DNA from: CAWJNF01 sp963844235
Lineage (GTDB): Bacteria > Actinomycetota > Thermoleophilia > Gaiellales > Gaiellaceae
Direction: 5' to 3'
NCBI GenBank assembly: GCA_963844235.1
Contig: CAWJNF010000008.1
Coordinates: 248,001 to 312,000, forward strand
Length of the DNA stretch: 64,000 nucleotides
Under the pieces are notes generated by a model. The model had not been told where the DNA came from and searched no databases. It was given only the letters and a program-made list of their open reading frames with translations. A program made the translations under genes and the position numbers. The number at the start of each line of letters is the position of its first letter. Position 1 is the first letter of the stretch. Positions 8,463 to 16,600 of this stretch are shown here, piece after piece.

Positions 8463-9401
8463 ATGCTCGATGTCAGGCGGTTGCGACTCCTGCGTGAGGT
8501 CGCCACCCACGGCTCGATTGCGGGAGCGGCGCGCACGCTCTCCTTCACGCCGTCGGCGGTCTCGCAGCAGCTCACGAAGCTCGAGCGCGAGACGGGCGTC
8601 ACTCTGCTCGAGCGCGGTCCGCAGAGCGTTCGCCTCACCGAGGCTGGCCGGATGCTCGCTGGTCATGCCGCCCAGATCCTCGAGCGGCTCGCGGTCGCGG
8701 AGGCGGAGCTTCGCGCGCTCGCGCCGCCCGACGCACGGCCGCTCCGACTCTTGACGTTCGGCACGGCGGGCGCCGCGCTCGTGCCCACTGCGCTCGATCA
8801 CTTCTCCGAGCGCCGGCCGGACACGAGCGTGACGGTCGCCGCGCTCGATCCGATCCCGGCGCTCGCTTGCGTAGCCGGCAGCGAGGCCGACCTCGCGGTC
8901 GTCTTCGAGTACCCGTACGTGCCGCTCCCCGCGCGGCCCGGCGTCGAGCTCGAGCTGCTGCTCGAGGAGGACCTGCTCGTGCTCCTCCCGCGGGCGCACC
9001 CCGCCGCGAGCGCTCCCGAGGTCGTGCTCGCCGACCTGGCGGACGAGACGTGGATCAAGTCCACGCCGAAGTCCTCGTGCAGCCCGTTCACCGAGCGCGC
9101 CTGCCGGGCAGCCGGTTTCGCCCCGCACGTCAAGTTCGAGTTCGACGACTACCAGTCGCTGCAGAGCCTCGTCGCGTCAGGGCTCGGGGTGGCATTTGCG
9201 CCCCGCATGGGGTTGCGTCCCGCGCAGCGCGGCGTCGTGGCGCGGCCGGTGGCTTCGAACCCGCCGAGACGCCGCATCCTGGCGGCTCGCCGCGAGGGCG
9301 ATGCCGAGCCCGGGCTCGAGGTCATGCTCGATTCCCTGCGCCAGTCGGCCGGCGCCTATGCGCGACGGGCCCGCCTCCGCGCGGTCGACGCGCGCCAGTA
9401 A
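8463..9401 (+). CDS. LysR-family transcriptional regulator
   Basis: 312 residues, normal length for the family. An N-terminal winged helix-turn-helix (about 2-60; GSIAGAARTLSFTPSAVSQQ) is followed by a periplasmic-binding-protein-like effector domain (about 90-290). Divergent from the FtsX/ABC exporter operon and followed at 10 bases by an epimerase gene; either could be its target. Its effector cannot be told from sequence. Confidence 0.9.
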   Translation: MLDVRRLRLLREVATHGSIAGAARTLSFTPSAVSQQLTKLERETGVTLLERGPQSVRLTEAGRMLAGHAAQILERLAVAEAELRALAPPDARPLRLLTFGTAGAALVPTALDHFSERRPDTSVTVAALDPIPALACVAGSEADLAVVFEYPYVPLPARPGVELELLLEEDLLVLLPRAHPAASAPEVVLADLADETWIKSTPKSSCSPFTERACRAAGFAPHVKFEFDDYQSLQSLVASGLGVAFAPRMGLRPAQRGVVARPVASNPPRRRILAARREGDAEPGLEVMLDSLRQSAGAYARRARLRAVDARQ

Positions 9402-9404
9402 CGT
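9399..9404 (+). promoter_or_regulatory. -10 box TAACGT, leaderless start for the epimerase gene
   Basis: TAACGT spans the TAA-like end of the LysR gene and ends 6 bases before the GTG at 9411. It supports GTG as the start and suggests the epimerase has its own leaderless promoter besides any read-through from LysR. Confidence 0.45.
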
Positions 9405-9410
9405 TTCCCC

Positions 9411-10070
9411 GTGCGCGTCTTCGTCACCGGTGGGAGCGGCGTCCTCGGCCAGGTTCTGCTGCCGAGACTCAAGGCCGCCGGCCATAAGGCGGTGGCACCG
9501 GCGAACGGCGCCCTCGACCTCTTCGACCCGGGCGCCGTCGCCGAGGCGCTCGCCGCGGCGGAAGCGGACGCGATCATGCACCTCGCGACGCGGATCCCGC
9601 CCGAGGAGCGCATGGGCGAGCCCGAGGCGTGGGCGGAGAACGACCGGCTGCGCGCGGAGGCGTCCAAGATTCTGGTCGACGCTGCGATCGCCGGCGAGGT
9701 CGGCATGTATGTCGTACCGACGATCACGTTCGTCTACCCGCCGGGACCAGCCGACGAGGAGACCCCGATCGGCGATCAGCCGTTCTTCCTCGAATCGGCG
9801 CTCGCCGCGGAAGCGGAGGCGGCGCGCTTCGCCGGAGCCGGCCGCACGGGCGTCGTGCTGCGCCTAGGCCTGCTCTACGGGCCCGGGACGGGCAGCGACG
9901 AGCCGAATCCGATGTTCGGCGCGACGCTCGAGATCGACGACGCCGGCGCCGCCCTCCTGGCAGCGCTCGAGCTGCCGAGCGGCATCTACAACGTCGTCGA
10001 CGCTGGGGGCGACGTCTCCGCCGAGCGCTTCAAGGCCGCGACCGGCTGGCGCCCCGGCGCCGGCGCGTAG
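9411..10070 (+). CDS. NAD-dependent epimerase/dehydratase-family protein (short)
   Basis: 219 residues, extended-SDR fold. The N-terminal Rossmann motif is VFVTGGSGVLGQ at 3-14. The usual YxxxK catalytic pair is not evident: the region after the PTITFVYPPG segment reads FLESALAAEAEAARF, with no Tyr-x3-Lys. At 219 residues it is also shorter than most members (about 300). It may therefore be an NAD(P)-binding relative without classical epimerase activity. GTG start at 9411, 10 bases after the LysR stop. Confidence 0.75.
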   Translation: MRVFVTGGSGVLGQVLLPRLKAAGHKAVAPANGALDLFDPGAVAEALAAAEADAIMHLATRIPPEERMGEPEAWAENDRLRAEASKILVDAAIAGEVGMYVVPTITFVYPPGPADEETPIGDQPFFLESALAAEAEAARFAGAGRTGVVLRLGLLYGPGTGSDEPNPMFGATLEIDDAGAALLAALELPSGIYNVVDAGGDVSAERFKAATGWRPGAGA

Positions 10071-10081
10071 CACGGCGGCCG

Positions 10082-10101
10082 CCGAGCCTGCTCGGGCTCG
10101 G
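10082..10101. terminator. Short hairpin after the epimerase gene
   Basis: CCGAGCC at 10082-10088 pairs with GGCTCGG at 10095-10101 across a 6-base loop, 12 bases after the stop at 10070. No T-run follows. Plausible transcript end of the LysR-epimerase pair. Confidence 0.35.
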
Positions 10102-10237
10102 ACGGTTGGCGCTTGACACGAAATCGCCGTATCAGCAGCCTTAGGTATCTGGGAAGGGCAGGTCGTGCGTGGCAGGTTGCCGAGCACGACGAGATCGGGC
10201 GCACCCGACGGGGTCGCGCCAGGAGGGAGACACGTCA

Positions 10238-10579
10238 ATGCGGCTGAAAGTAGTGCTTGCGGCCATGGTCGTCGCGTTCGTCGCGCTCTGCGCAGCGCCG
10301 GCGAACGCCCAGGCCGCGTGGTTCTGGGGAAAGAAGGAGGCGCAGAAGGCGCTTCTTCGGGAAGGGCTCGAATGGGAGTCCGGCTTCGAGGAGGTGCTCG
10401 TCGCTCGGTGCGTCGGCCAGGGCCGGTGGATCTGGAACGACTCCCAGACCGCCCGGCTCTTCCGCAAGTTCCGGTGCTACGTGTACACGACTGCTCCCGT
10501 CGGCGAGGACGAGTACTACATTCGCTTCCTCGTGAAGGGCAAGGTCCGCTGGGACTACGAGTTCCTGAACTACGTCTAG
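10238..10579 (+). CDS. Small secreted protein, unknown function
   Basis: 113 residues from the ATG at 10238, preceded by AGGAGGGA at 10221-10228. A clear signal peptide (about 1-24: MRLKVVLAAMVVAFVALCAA, then ANAQA cleavage region) is followed by a mature domain of about 88 residues rich in Trp, Tyr and charged residues (WIWNDSQTARLFRKFRCYVY) with two Cys (in VARCVG and RKFRCYV) that could form a disulfide. I recognise no family. An upstream in-frame ATG at 10169 is rejected because it lacks a ribosome site and would bury the signal peptide. Confidence 0.65.
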   Translation: MRLKVVLAAMVVAFVALCAAPANAQAAWFWGKKEAQKALLREGLEWESGFEEVLVARCVGQGRWIWNDSQTARLFRKFRCYVYTTAPVGEDEYYIRFLVKGKVRWDYEFLNYV

Positions 10580-10609
10580 CCCAGCGATCAACGCTACGGA
10601 TGATGAACC

Positions 10610-10653
10610 CGACACCCCCGGCACGTGACCTGTGTGTCCGTCCGGGGGTGTCG
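10610..10653. terminator. Strong hairpin after the small secreted protein gene
   Basis: CGACACCCCCGG at 10610-10621 pairs perfectly with CCGGGGGTGTCG at 10642-10653 across a 20-base loop, 31 bases after the stop codon. No T-run follows, as is common for terminators in high-GC actinobacteria. Confidence 0.5.
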
Positions 10654-10961
10654 CGTGGATAGACAGCCTCAGGAGGCGCATCGAGTGCGGCGTCATAGCA
10701 GCAGCTGAATCGGCGTTGCGCGTGGTGTTGGACGGCGCGCAGACGGGCGTGGCCCGGCCGTTTCCCCGGCTCACGCTCAAGTGCGCCGTCTTGCTCCTGG
10801 CGGGGCGCTCGGGCCCGGTCAGCCCACCCCCGCCCTGCGGAACGGGACGCACACGCGTCTGGCACGCCAACTGCGGCAACGGCACTCGGCGGTCGTGTAC
10901 GGTCTCACGGTGGGCGCGGCGAGGCCGCATCTCGCGGCTCGCAGCAAAGGACGCCCAACGG

Positions 10962-11006
10962 GGTGGAAAGTCCACCAAGTGGAAGTCCACCCGGTGGCGG
11001 TCCACC
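10962..11006 (+). promoter_or_regulatory. Three tandem GTGG-n-CCAC inverted repeats upstream of 11031
   Basis: Three consecutive small palindromes: GGTGGAAAGTCCACC (10962-10976), GTGGAAGTCCAC (10979-10990) and GGTGGCGGTCCACC (10993-11006). They lie 13-70 bases before the ribosome site AGGAGGGA (11019-11026). They could be a tandem operator for a repressor or an RNA structure in the leader. Confidence 0.45.
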
Positions 11007-11030
11007 ATCTTCTCGATCAGGAGGGAAAGC

Positions 11031-11495
11031 ATGAAACGGTTGATCGCGTTCGTCGCGGTGGCGTTGACTGCCTTGGTCGGTGTGACCTCGGCAAGCGCCA
11101 ACGACTCGTTCGTATTCGGGGATGCGACCGTGAAATCGGCGGTGCACGTGCGTGGCGACGTCGCCACGGTCAAGGTCAGGTACTCCTGCGACGTCGGCAA
11201 CCACATCTGGGTCTCCGCCAAGCAGAACGCGTCGGCCACGATCGACCCAGCCGTCGCAGCCGAAGGCTCCGGGTTCGGCGGAGTCGCAACCGCGTGGTGG
11301 CAGAGCCATCGCGGCACTTTCACCTGTGACGGCGAGCGGCACACCGCCGTGTTCGAGGTGGATACGGTCGAGGATGGCAGTGGTGGAGTGCTTCATTCGG
11401 GCTGGGCATGGGTGCAGTTCTGTATCACGACGGACGAGGGGCTGAGCTCCGTCGTGATGCAATGGGTGCCGGTCTTCGGCAACAAGTTCGTCTAG
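11031..11495 (+). CDS. Small secreted protein, unknown function
   Basis: 154 residues from the ATG at 11031, with AGGAGGGA at 11019. The signal peptide is clear (about 1-23: MKRLIAFVAVALTALVGV, then TSASA). The mature part looks beta-rich (VHVRGDVATVKVRYSCDV; GWAWVQFCIT) with three Cys. Similar small secreted proteins with DATVKSAVHVRG-like beginnings occur in actinobacteria, but I know no function. Same export route and ribosome-site style as the gene at 10238. Confidence 0.65.
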   Translation: MKRLIAFVAVALTALVGVTSASANDSFVFGDATVKSAVHVRGDVATVKVRYSCDVGNHIWVSAKQNASATIDPAVAAEGSGFGGVATAWWQSHRGTFTCDGERHTAVFEVDTVEDGSGGVLHSGWAWVQFCITTDEGLSSVVMQWVPVFGNKFV

Positions 11496-11530
11496 CGGCG
11501 CCGAGCGCAGCTAGCCGGCCGCATGGCCGT

Positions 11531-11559
11531 CGAGAGGCCCGCCATGTGCGGGCCTCTCG
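11531..11559. terminator. Perfect 12-bp hairpin between secreted protein gene and tRNA-Glu
   Basis: CGAGAGGCCCGC (11531-11542) pairs with GCGGGCCTCTCG (11548-11559) across a 5-base loop. It lies between two converging transcripts (gene ending 11495 and the minus-strand tRNA), so it may terminate both. Confidence 0.55.
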
Positions 11560-11674
11560 GCCATAGGCCGGCGCATGCAGGCGCGAAACCGCGCGGGAGC
11601 GGGGCAACGCTTGTGGGTCCCCGTCAGCGGTGGCCAGGAGCGGGACAGGTGCACCCGCTCCTCGCACGTCGAGG

Positions 11675-11747
11675 AGGCGCATACGGGATTCGAACCCGTG
11701 TTACCGGCGTGAGAGGCCAGCGTCCTAGGCCACTAGACGAATGCGCC
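11675..11747 (-). tRNA. tRNA-Glu (CTC)
   Basis: On the minus strand a complete cloverleaf can be drawn: acceptor GGCGCAT pairs with ATGCGCC; the D arm contains GTCTAGTGGCC; the anticodon stem CTGGC/GCCGG encloses CTCTCAC with anticodon CTC; the T arm ACGGGTTCGAATCCCGT is intact. No CCA is encoded. Wording of the D and T arms matches bacterial tRNA-Glu. Confidence 0.93.
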
Positions 11748-11921
11748 CGGCGGACGCGAAGGGTAGCAGACGGTTTCCGAGCGTCCGGCCGTCAGCCGGT
11801 CAGCGCTGCGATGGGAAGGGGGCCGGGAGCGCCACCGCGGTGGCGGGAAGCAAGGAGGGGTGGGAAGTGTTACCTCCGGCATCCACCGCGCCGGCGCCCC
11901 CGGCCGAATGCCCTGGCGTGG

Positions 11922-12077
11922 CTACCGGCGCCTCTCGTGCGGCCGGCTCGGTCGCGCGCGAACGTAGGCGAGCTCACGACGGTCTGCCAGCGCCCCGGCT
12001 CGGCACATTGCAGCGAGCAGCGCGAGCTCCACCGCGACGAGAACAGTGGCGACGATGAGCCACATCCACCAGGTCAT
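11922..12077 (-). CDS. Putative small single-pass membrane protein
   Basis: A 51-residue frame starting MTWWMWLIVATVLVAVELAL, then a basic tail (RRELAYVRARPSRPHERRR). The hydrophobic N-terminal helix and positive C-terminus are typical of small membrane proteins. There is no good ribosome site, so the call is tentative. Confidence 0.35.
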   Translation of the reverse strand: MTWWMWLIVATVLVAVELALLAAMCRAGALADRRELAYVRARPSRPHERRR

Positions 12078-12191
12078 TCACGGAGCTAGAGCGCAGACGC
12101 ACGAGAAACTTGCGCACGCAGCCTGCCCTGAAGCGCGAACTGCGTAGCCGCTCATGGATCGGACTGTCGGAACCGACCGTCGCGGGCCTGT

Positions 12192-12512
12192 TCAGGCCGG
12201 TCCGGCGGAGAGCACGACCTCGAACTCCAGCAGGCTCGAGGCGGTGCCTACGGGGCGCTGGTCACCCCGGCCCTCGCCGCCGGCATGGCCGCGCTTGAAG
12301 GCGTCGCCTTCGACCCAGGCGCGGAAAGCGTCTTCGGTCTCCCAGCGCGTGTAGACGAAGTAGCGCGACTCGCCGGCGGTCGGGCGCAGTAGCTCGAAGC
12401 CGAGGAAGCCGGGCATCTTCTCGACCTCGCCGGCGCGGGTGCGGAAGCGCTCCTCGAGCGCCTCGCCGCGCCCTTCGGGCACCTCGATCGCGTTGATCTT
12501 GACGACGGCCAT
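12192..12512 (-). CDS. mhuD: MhuD-type heme-degrading monooxygenase (ABM fold)
   Basis: 106 residues. The start at 12512 is favoured over an upstream ATG by GGAGGTGCC immediately before it. The sequence is recognisably close to Mycobacterium tuberculosis MhuD: the N-terminus VVKINAIEVP with Asn7, GFLGFELLRP, Trp66 in AFRAW, a His at 76 near the heme-ligand position (75 in MhuD, with one inserted residue), and the C-terminus ASLLEFEVV (here ASSLLEFEVV). MhuD opens the heme ring without releasing CO, giving mycobilin and iron. This would let the cell recover iron from heme in the cytoplasm. No heme importer is adjacent. Confidence 0.82.
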   Translation of the reverse strand: MAVVKINAIEVPEGRGEALEERFRTRAGEVEKMPGFLGFELLRPTAGESRYFVYTRWETEDAFRAWVEGDAFKRGHAGGEGRGDQRPVGTASSLLEFEVVLSAGPA

Positions 12513-12565
12513 GGCACCTCCGCGGTTGGGTCGGCGAAGCATGCCCGATGGCCGTTCCAAGGGGC

Positions 12566-12642
12566 GGGCCGGATGAGATCCGGCCCCTACATCTGCGAGG
12601 CGGCGCTGCGCGGGCGTAGGGCCGGATGTATCCGGCCCCTAC
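12566..12642. repeat. Two tandem GGGCCGGAT hairpins
   Basis: GGGCCGGAT-gag-ATCCGGCCC (12566-12586) is followed 30 bases later by a second, longer version (12616-12642; GTAGGGCCGGAT-gt-ATCCGGCCCCTAC). Both carry CCTACA after the stem. The second overlaps the 3' end of the hydrolase gene on the minus strand. They may be terminator/antiterminator-like or copies of a small palindromic repeat. Confidence 0.6.
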
Positions 12643-13517
12643 ACTGCTGCGTCGACCTCGCTCAGGAACTCCTCGACGACCTGTGCGTACAGCTCGGGCT
12701 CCTCGAGGTGGGCGCAGTGGGCGGAGTCCTCGAAGACGACCATGCGGGCGCCGGCGATCCCGTCGCGCAGGGTCTCGGAGCAGGCAGGCGTGAGCTCGTC
12801 GTGGCGGCCGACGGTGACGAGCGTCGGCGACGCGATGCGGTGGAGGTCGGCGGTGCGGTCCCAGTCGCGCAGGCTGCCGATGACGTCGAACTCGGTCGGG
12901 CCGTTCATGGTGAGGTAGACCTGGTTGCCCTCGAGCTGGTCGGCCGTCCGCTGCAGCGCCTCAGGCCAGGGGTCGAGCCGGCAGACGTGGCGGCGGTAGA
13001 ACTCCTGCACCGCCTCGCCGTACTCGGGCCGGTCGTACTCGCCGCGGGCGCCTAGCTCGATCAGGGTCGTTCGTGCCGGCTCAGGCAGCTGCTCGATCAG
13101 CCGCCTCGCCTCGCCCGTGAACTGGGGGATGCTCGCGGACGTCGAGGCGAGCACGAGCCCGGCGATTCCCTGCGGCCCGCGACACATGTACTCGACCGAG
13201 AGCCAGCCGCCCCACGACTGCCCGAGCAGGTGGCAGCGCTCGAGGCCGAGCGCGTCGCGCACCTGGTCGACCTCCTCGCAGGAGCGGTCGAGCGTCCACA
13301 GCGACGGGTCGTCTGGCTTGTCCGAGCGGCCGCAGCCGAGCTGGTCGTACACGACGGTCGGGCGGTGGACGGCCAGGCGCTCGGCCAGCGGCTCCACGTA
13401 GTAGCTCGCCGCGCCGGGGCCACCATGCAGGATCAGCAGCGGCATGCGGTCGCCGCCGCCGTCGCGCCGGTACCAGACGCGGCCGCCCGTGACGTCGATC
13501 GAGCCTTCCTCGCGCAC
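12639..13517 (-). CDS. Proline iminopeptidase-like alpha/beta hydrolase
   Basis: 292 residues, the size of the proline-specific peptidase family (S33). HGGPG oxyanion motif at 31-35, nucleophile Ser101 in GQSWGG, acid Asp240 in GRHDELT, base His267 in DSAHCAH. DQLGCGRSDKPDD follows the family pattern. Such enzymes remove N-terminal proline from short peptides in the cytoplasm, but related members hydrolyse amides or lactones. The GTG start at 13517 is preceded by a minus-strand TAGGCT box 6 bases away, consistent with a leaderless transcript. Confidence 0.85.
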   Translation of the reverse strand: MREEGSIDVTGGRVWYRRDGGGDRMPLLILHGGPGAASYYVEPLAERLAVHRPTVVYDQLGCGRSDKPDDPSLWTLDRSCEEVDQVRDALGLERCHLLGQSWGGWLSVEYMCRGPQGIAGLVLASTSASIPQFTGEARRLIEQLPEPARTTLIELGARGEYDRPEYGEAVQEFYRRHVCRLDPWPEALQRTADQLEGNQVYLTMNGPTEFDVIGSLRDWDRTADLHRIASPTLVTVGRHDELTPACSETLRDGIAGARMVVFEDSAHCAHLEEPELYAQVVEEFLSEVDAAV

Positions 13518-13523
13518 GCGGGC

Positions 13524-13529
13524 AGCCTA
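13524..13529 (-). promoter_or_regulatory. -10 box TAGGCT, leaderless start for the S33 hydrolase
   Basis: On the minus strand TAGGCT is followed by 6 bases (GCCCGC) and the GTG at 13517. Same arrangement as at 8451, 9399, 34062 and 30038. Confidence 0.5.
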
Positions 13530-13659
13530 GATGAGAGGGCGGGGTCCGAGCTCACCGCAGAAGAAGAATTGCTCTCTCGGTAGGCCCGGCAGCTTGCCGG
13601 CCGGGATCCGTACCGCGGCGATCGCCGCGCTCGTCGTAAGACCGCGCCGATCGGCAGCG

Positions 13660-13665
13660 GATACT
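13660..13665 (+). promoter_or_regulatory. -10 box GATACT, leaderless start for the nuclease/helicase gene
   Basis: GATACT is followed by AGAGAC and the ATG at 13672. One base off the TAnnnT form but at the same 6-base distance; no Shine-Dalgarno sequence is present. Confidence 0.4.
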
Positions 13666-13671
13666 AGAGAC

Positions 13672-16600
13672 ATGAAGCTCCACGGGGAAGCCCTCCGCTT
13701 CTCGCCGTCCGATCTCGGTCACTTCGTCGGCTGCGAGCACCTGACGCAGCTCGAGGTCGCGGCGGCGCGCGGCGAGATCGCAAAACCGCACTACGTGAAT
13801 GCCTTCGACGATCTGCGCAAGCGCAAGGGGGAGGAGCACGAGGCGGCCTTCGTGCACGCGCTCCTCGCGCAGGGACGCGAGGTCGTCACGATCGAGCTCG
13901 GCGAGGAACGCGACTTCGAGGAGGCGGCAGCGCGCACGGCCGCGGCGATGCGGGCGGGCGCGGAGTACGTCTACCAGGCCGTGCTCGTGCTCGACGGCTG
14001 GCGCGGGATCGCGGACTTCCTCGAACGGGTGGAACGGCCGTCGGCCCTCGGCCCGTGGTCCTACGAGGTGCTCGACACGAAGCTCGCCCGCCATGCGCGC
14101 CCGTCACACGCGCTGCAGCTGTGCTTCTACAGCGAGGCTGTAGCGGCCGTCCAGGGCCTGGCACCCGATCACGCAGCCGTCGTCCTCGGGACGAGCGAGC
14201 GCCACGTGCTGCGCCTCGCGGACGTGGAGGCGTACTACCGCCGCCTCAGGCGACGCTTCCGAGACGCGGTCGGCCGGCGGCCGGCGACCCAGCCCTACCG
14301 CTGCGACCACTGCCGGATCTGCGACTGGCGTCCGCGCTGCAACGACTGGTGGGAGGAGCGCGACCACCTCGTGCGCGTGGCGGGCATGCGCCGCGACCAG
14401 ATCGAGCGCTTCGCCGAGGCCGGCATCGGGACGCTCGCGGCGCTCGCCGAGGCGGCGCCGGGGACGGCGGTGCGAAAGCTCCAGCCCGATACGTTCGAGG
14501 CACTGCGCGAGCAGGCGGAGCTCCAGCTTCATCGCACCCGAACGGGGGAGCTCGTGCACCGGCTGCGCCCGGTCGAGACAGGACGCGGTTTCGAGGCGCT
14601 GCCGCCCCCGTCGGAGGGCGACGTGGTCTTCGACTTCGAGGGAGACATGTTCTTCGAGCCGGCCCGCGGGCTCGAGTTCCTGTTCGGCCTGCTGCTCCGC
14701 GAGGACGGCGAGTGGCGCTACGAGGCGATCTGGGCCCACGACCGCGAGTCCGAGCGTGAGGCGCTCGAGCGTTTCGTCGACCTGGTGCACGCGCGGCTCG
14801 CGCGTTGGCCTGACCTGCACGTGTACCACTACGCCTTCTACGAGCCGACCGCCGTCAAGCGGCTGATGGGGGAGTACGGGACGCGCGAGCACGAGGTCGA
14901 CGCGCTGCTGCGCGGCGGCGTCTTCGTCGACCTCTACACGACCGTGCGCCAGGCCCTGCGTGCCGGCGTGCCCGGATACGGGCTCAAAGAGGTGGAGGCG
15001 CTCGCAGGCTTCGTTCGGGCCGCCTCGGTCGGGTCCGGCGACGAGGCCGTCGTCGACTACGAGCGCTGGCGCGAGACCGGAGACGCCGCGCTGCTCGAGC
15101 GGATCGCCGCCTACAACGAGGAGGACTGCCGCGCCACGCTCGCCCTCAGGGACTGGCTCCTCGGGGTGCGGCCGCCCGACATCGCCTGGCCCGAGCCGAT
15201 CGCCGCAGCCGAGGTCTCCGAGGAGAAGCAGGAAGCGATCGCGGAGCGGGCGCATATCCGCGAGGCACTGCTCGCGTTCGGCGAGGGGACGCCGCAGGCG
15301 CTCGCGGGCGAGCTGCTCGAGTACCACCGCCGCGAGGCGAGGCCCGGCTGGTGGCGCTTCTTCGCGCGCCTGCTCATGTCGCCCGAGGAGCTCGTAGAGG
15401 AGGCCGAGGCGGTCGGCTGCCTCGAGCGGGCCGGCGAGCCGGAGGAGACGGGAAAATCGCTCGTCTGGCCGCTTCGATTCCCCGAGCAGGACGTTCGCCT
15501 CTCGGCCGGCGACAGCGTCACCGATCCGGCAACGGGCCGGGGAGCCGGCGAGCTCGTCGAGCTGGATCCCGACGCGTGCACGCTGCTGCTCAGGCGCGGG
15601 CCGAGTCTCGCGGAGGTGCCGTTGCCCCGGGCGCTCGTCGGCGGCGCGCCGTACGACACGGGGATGCAGCAGGGCGCTCTCCTGCGCGTCGGCAAGGATC
15701 TCCTCGCGGACGGCTCCGGACGGTATCCGGCTCTCGCCCGCCTGCTCGCGCGCGAGCCGCCTCGCGTGATCGGCCGCCCTGCGGGCGCGCCCGTGCAGAC
15801 GATCGACCTCGGGGAGCTGCGGGCCCTCGCGGCCGGCCTCGACGCGAGCTACCTCTTCCTCCAGGGCCCGCCCGGAACGGGCAAGACGTGGCGCGGCGCG
15901 CGGCTGATCGTCCACCTGATCCGCGCGGGCAAGCGCGTCGGCGTGACCGCGCAGAGCCACAAGGTGATTCACAACCTGCTCGACGAGGTCGAGCGCGTCG
16001 CCCGGGAAGAGGGCGTCGTCTTCCGCGGCCTGAAGCGGCATTCGGGCGGCGACCCGGAGGACGAGTACCGGGGCGAGCAGATCGCGAGCACGACCGACAT
16101 CGCCGCGTGCCTCGATCCGGAAGTGGCGCTCATCGCCGGCACGTACTGGCTTTTCGCCAGGCGAGAGCTCGACTCGACTCTCGACACGCTCGTCATCGAC
16201 GAGGCCGGCCAGGTCTCGCTCGCCGACGCGCTCGCGGTCGGGACGGCCGCCCGCAACCTGATTCTGCTCGGCGATCCGCTCCAACTCGCGCAGGTGACGC
16301 AAGGGACGCACCCGGGCGGCTCGGGCGTCTCCGTCCTCGAGCACCTGCTCGGCGACGAGCCGACGATCCCGCCCGAGCGAGGCGTCTTCTTGCTCGAGAG
16401 CTTCCGCATGCACCCCGACGTCTGCACGTTCATCTCCGACCTCGTCTACGCGGGGCGCCTCGGCTCCGACCGCGGCGCCGCCACGCGCCGAACGGCCATC
16501 GGCACGGGCATCCGCTACCTGCCGGTCGAGCACGAGGGGAACCGTTCGTCCTCCCCCGAGGAGGCCGAGCGAATCGCCGCCGAGCTGCAGGCGATGATCG

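Larger units (their letters stand above)
10580..11030. other. 450-base intergenic region with terminator and triple GTGG/CCAC hairpin
   Basis: No convincing gene. It holds a strong hairpin at 10610-10653 and three short inverted repeats at 10962-11006 just before the next gene. The remaining GC-rich sequence shows no conserved motif I can name. Confidence 0.6.

Noticed and set aside
10113..10118. TTGACA as the -35 box for the secreted protein at 10238
   Set aside because: No TAnnnT at 16-19 bases downstream; the nearest (TAGGTA at 10142) is 23 bases away.
11831..11844. GCCACCGCGGTGGC perfect palindrome as a regulator site
   Set aside because: A 14-base GC palindrome is expected by chance at this GC content, and no promoter is next to it.
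13531..13671. N-terminal extension of the nuclease/helicase protein
   Set aside because: The 47 extra residues have no resemblance to the family and lie upstream of the GATACT box and the conserved start.
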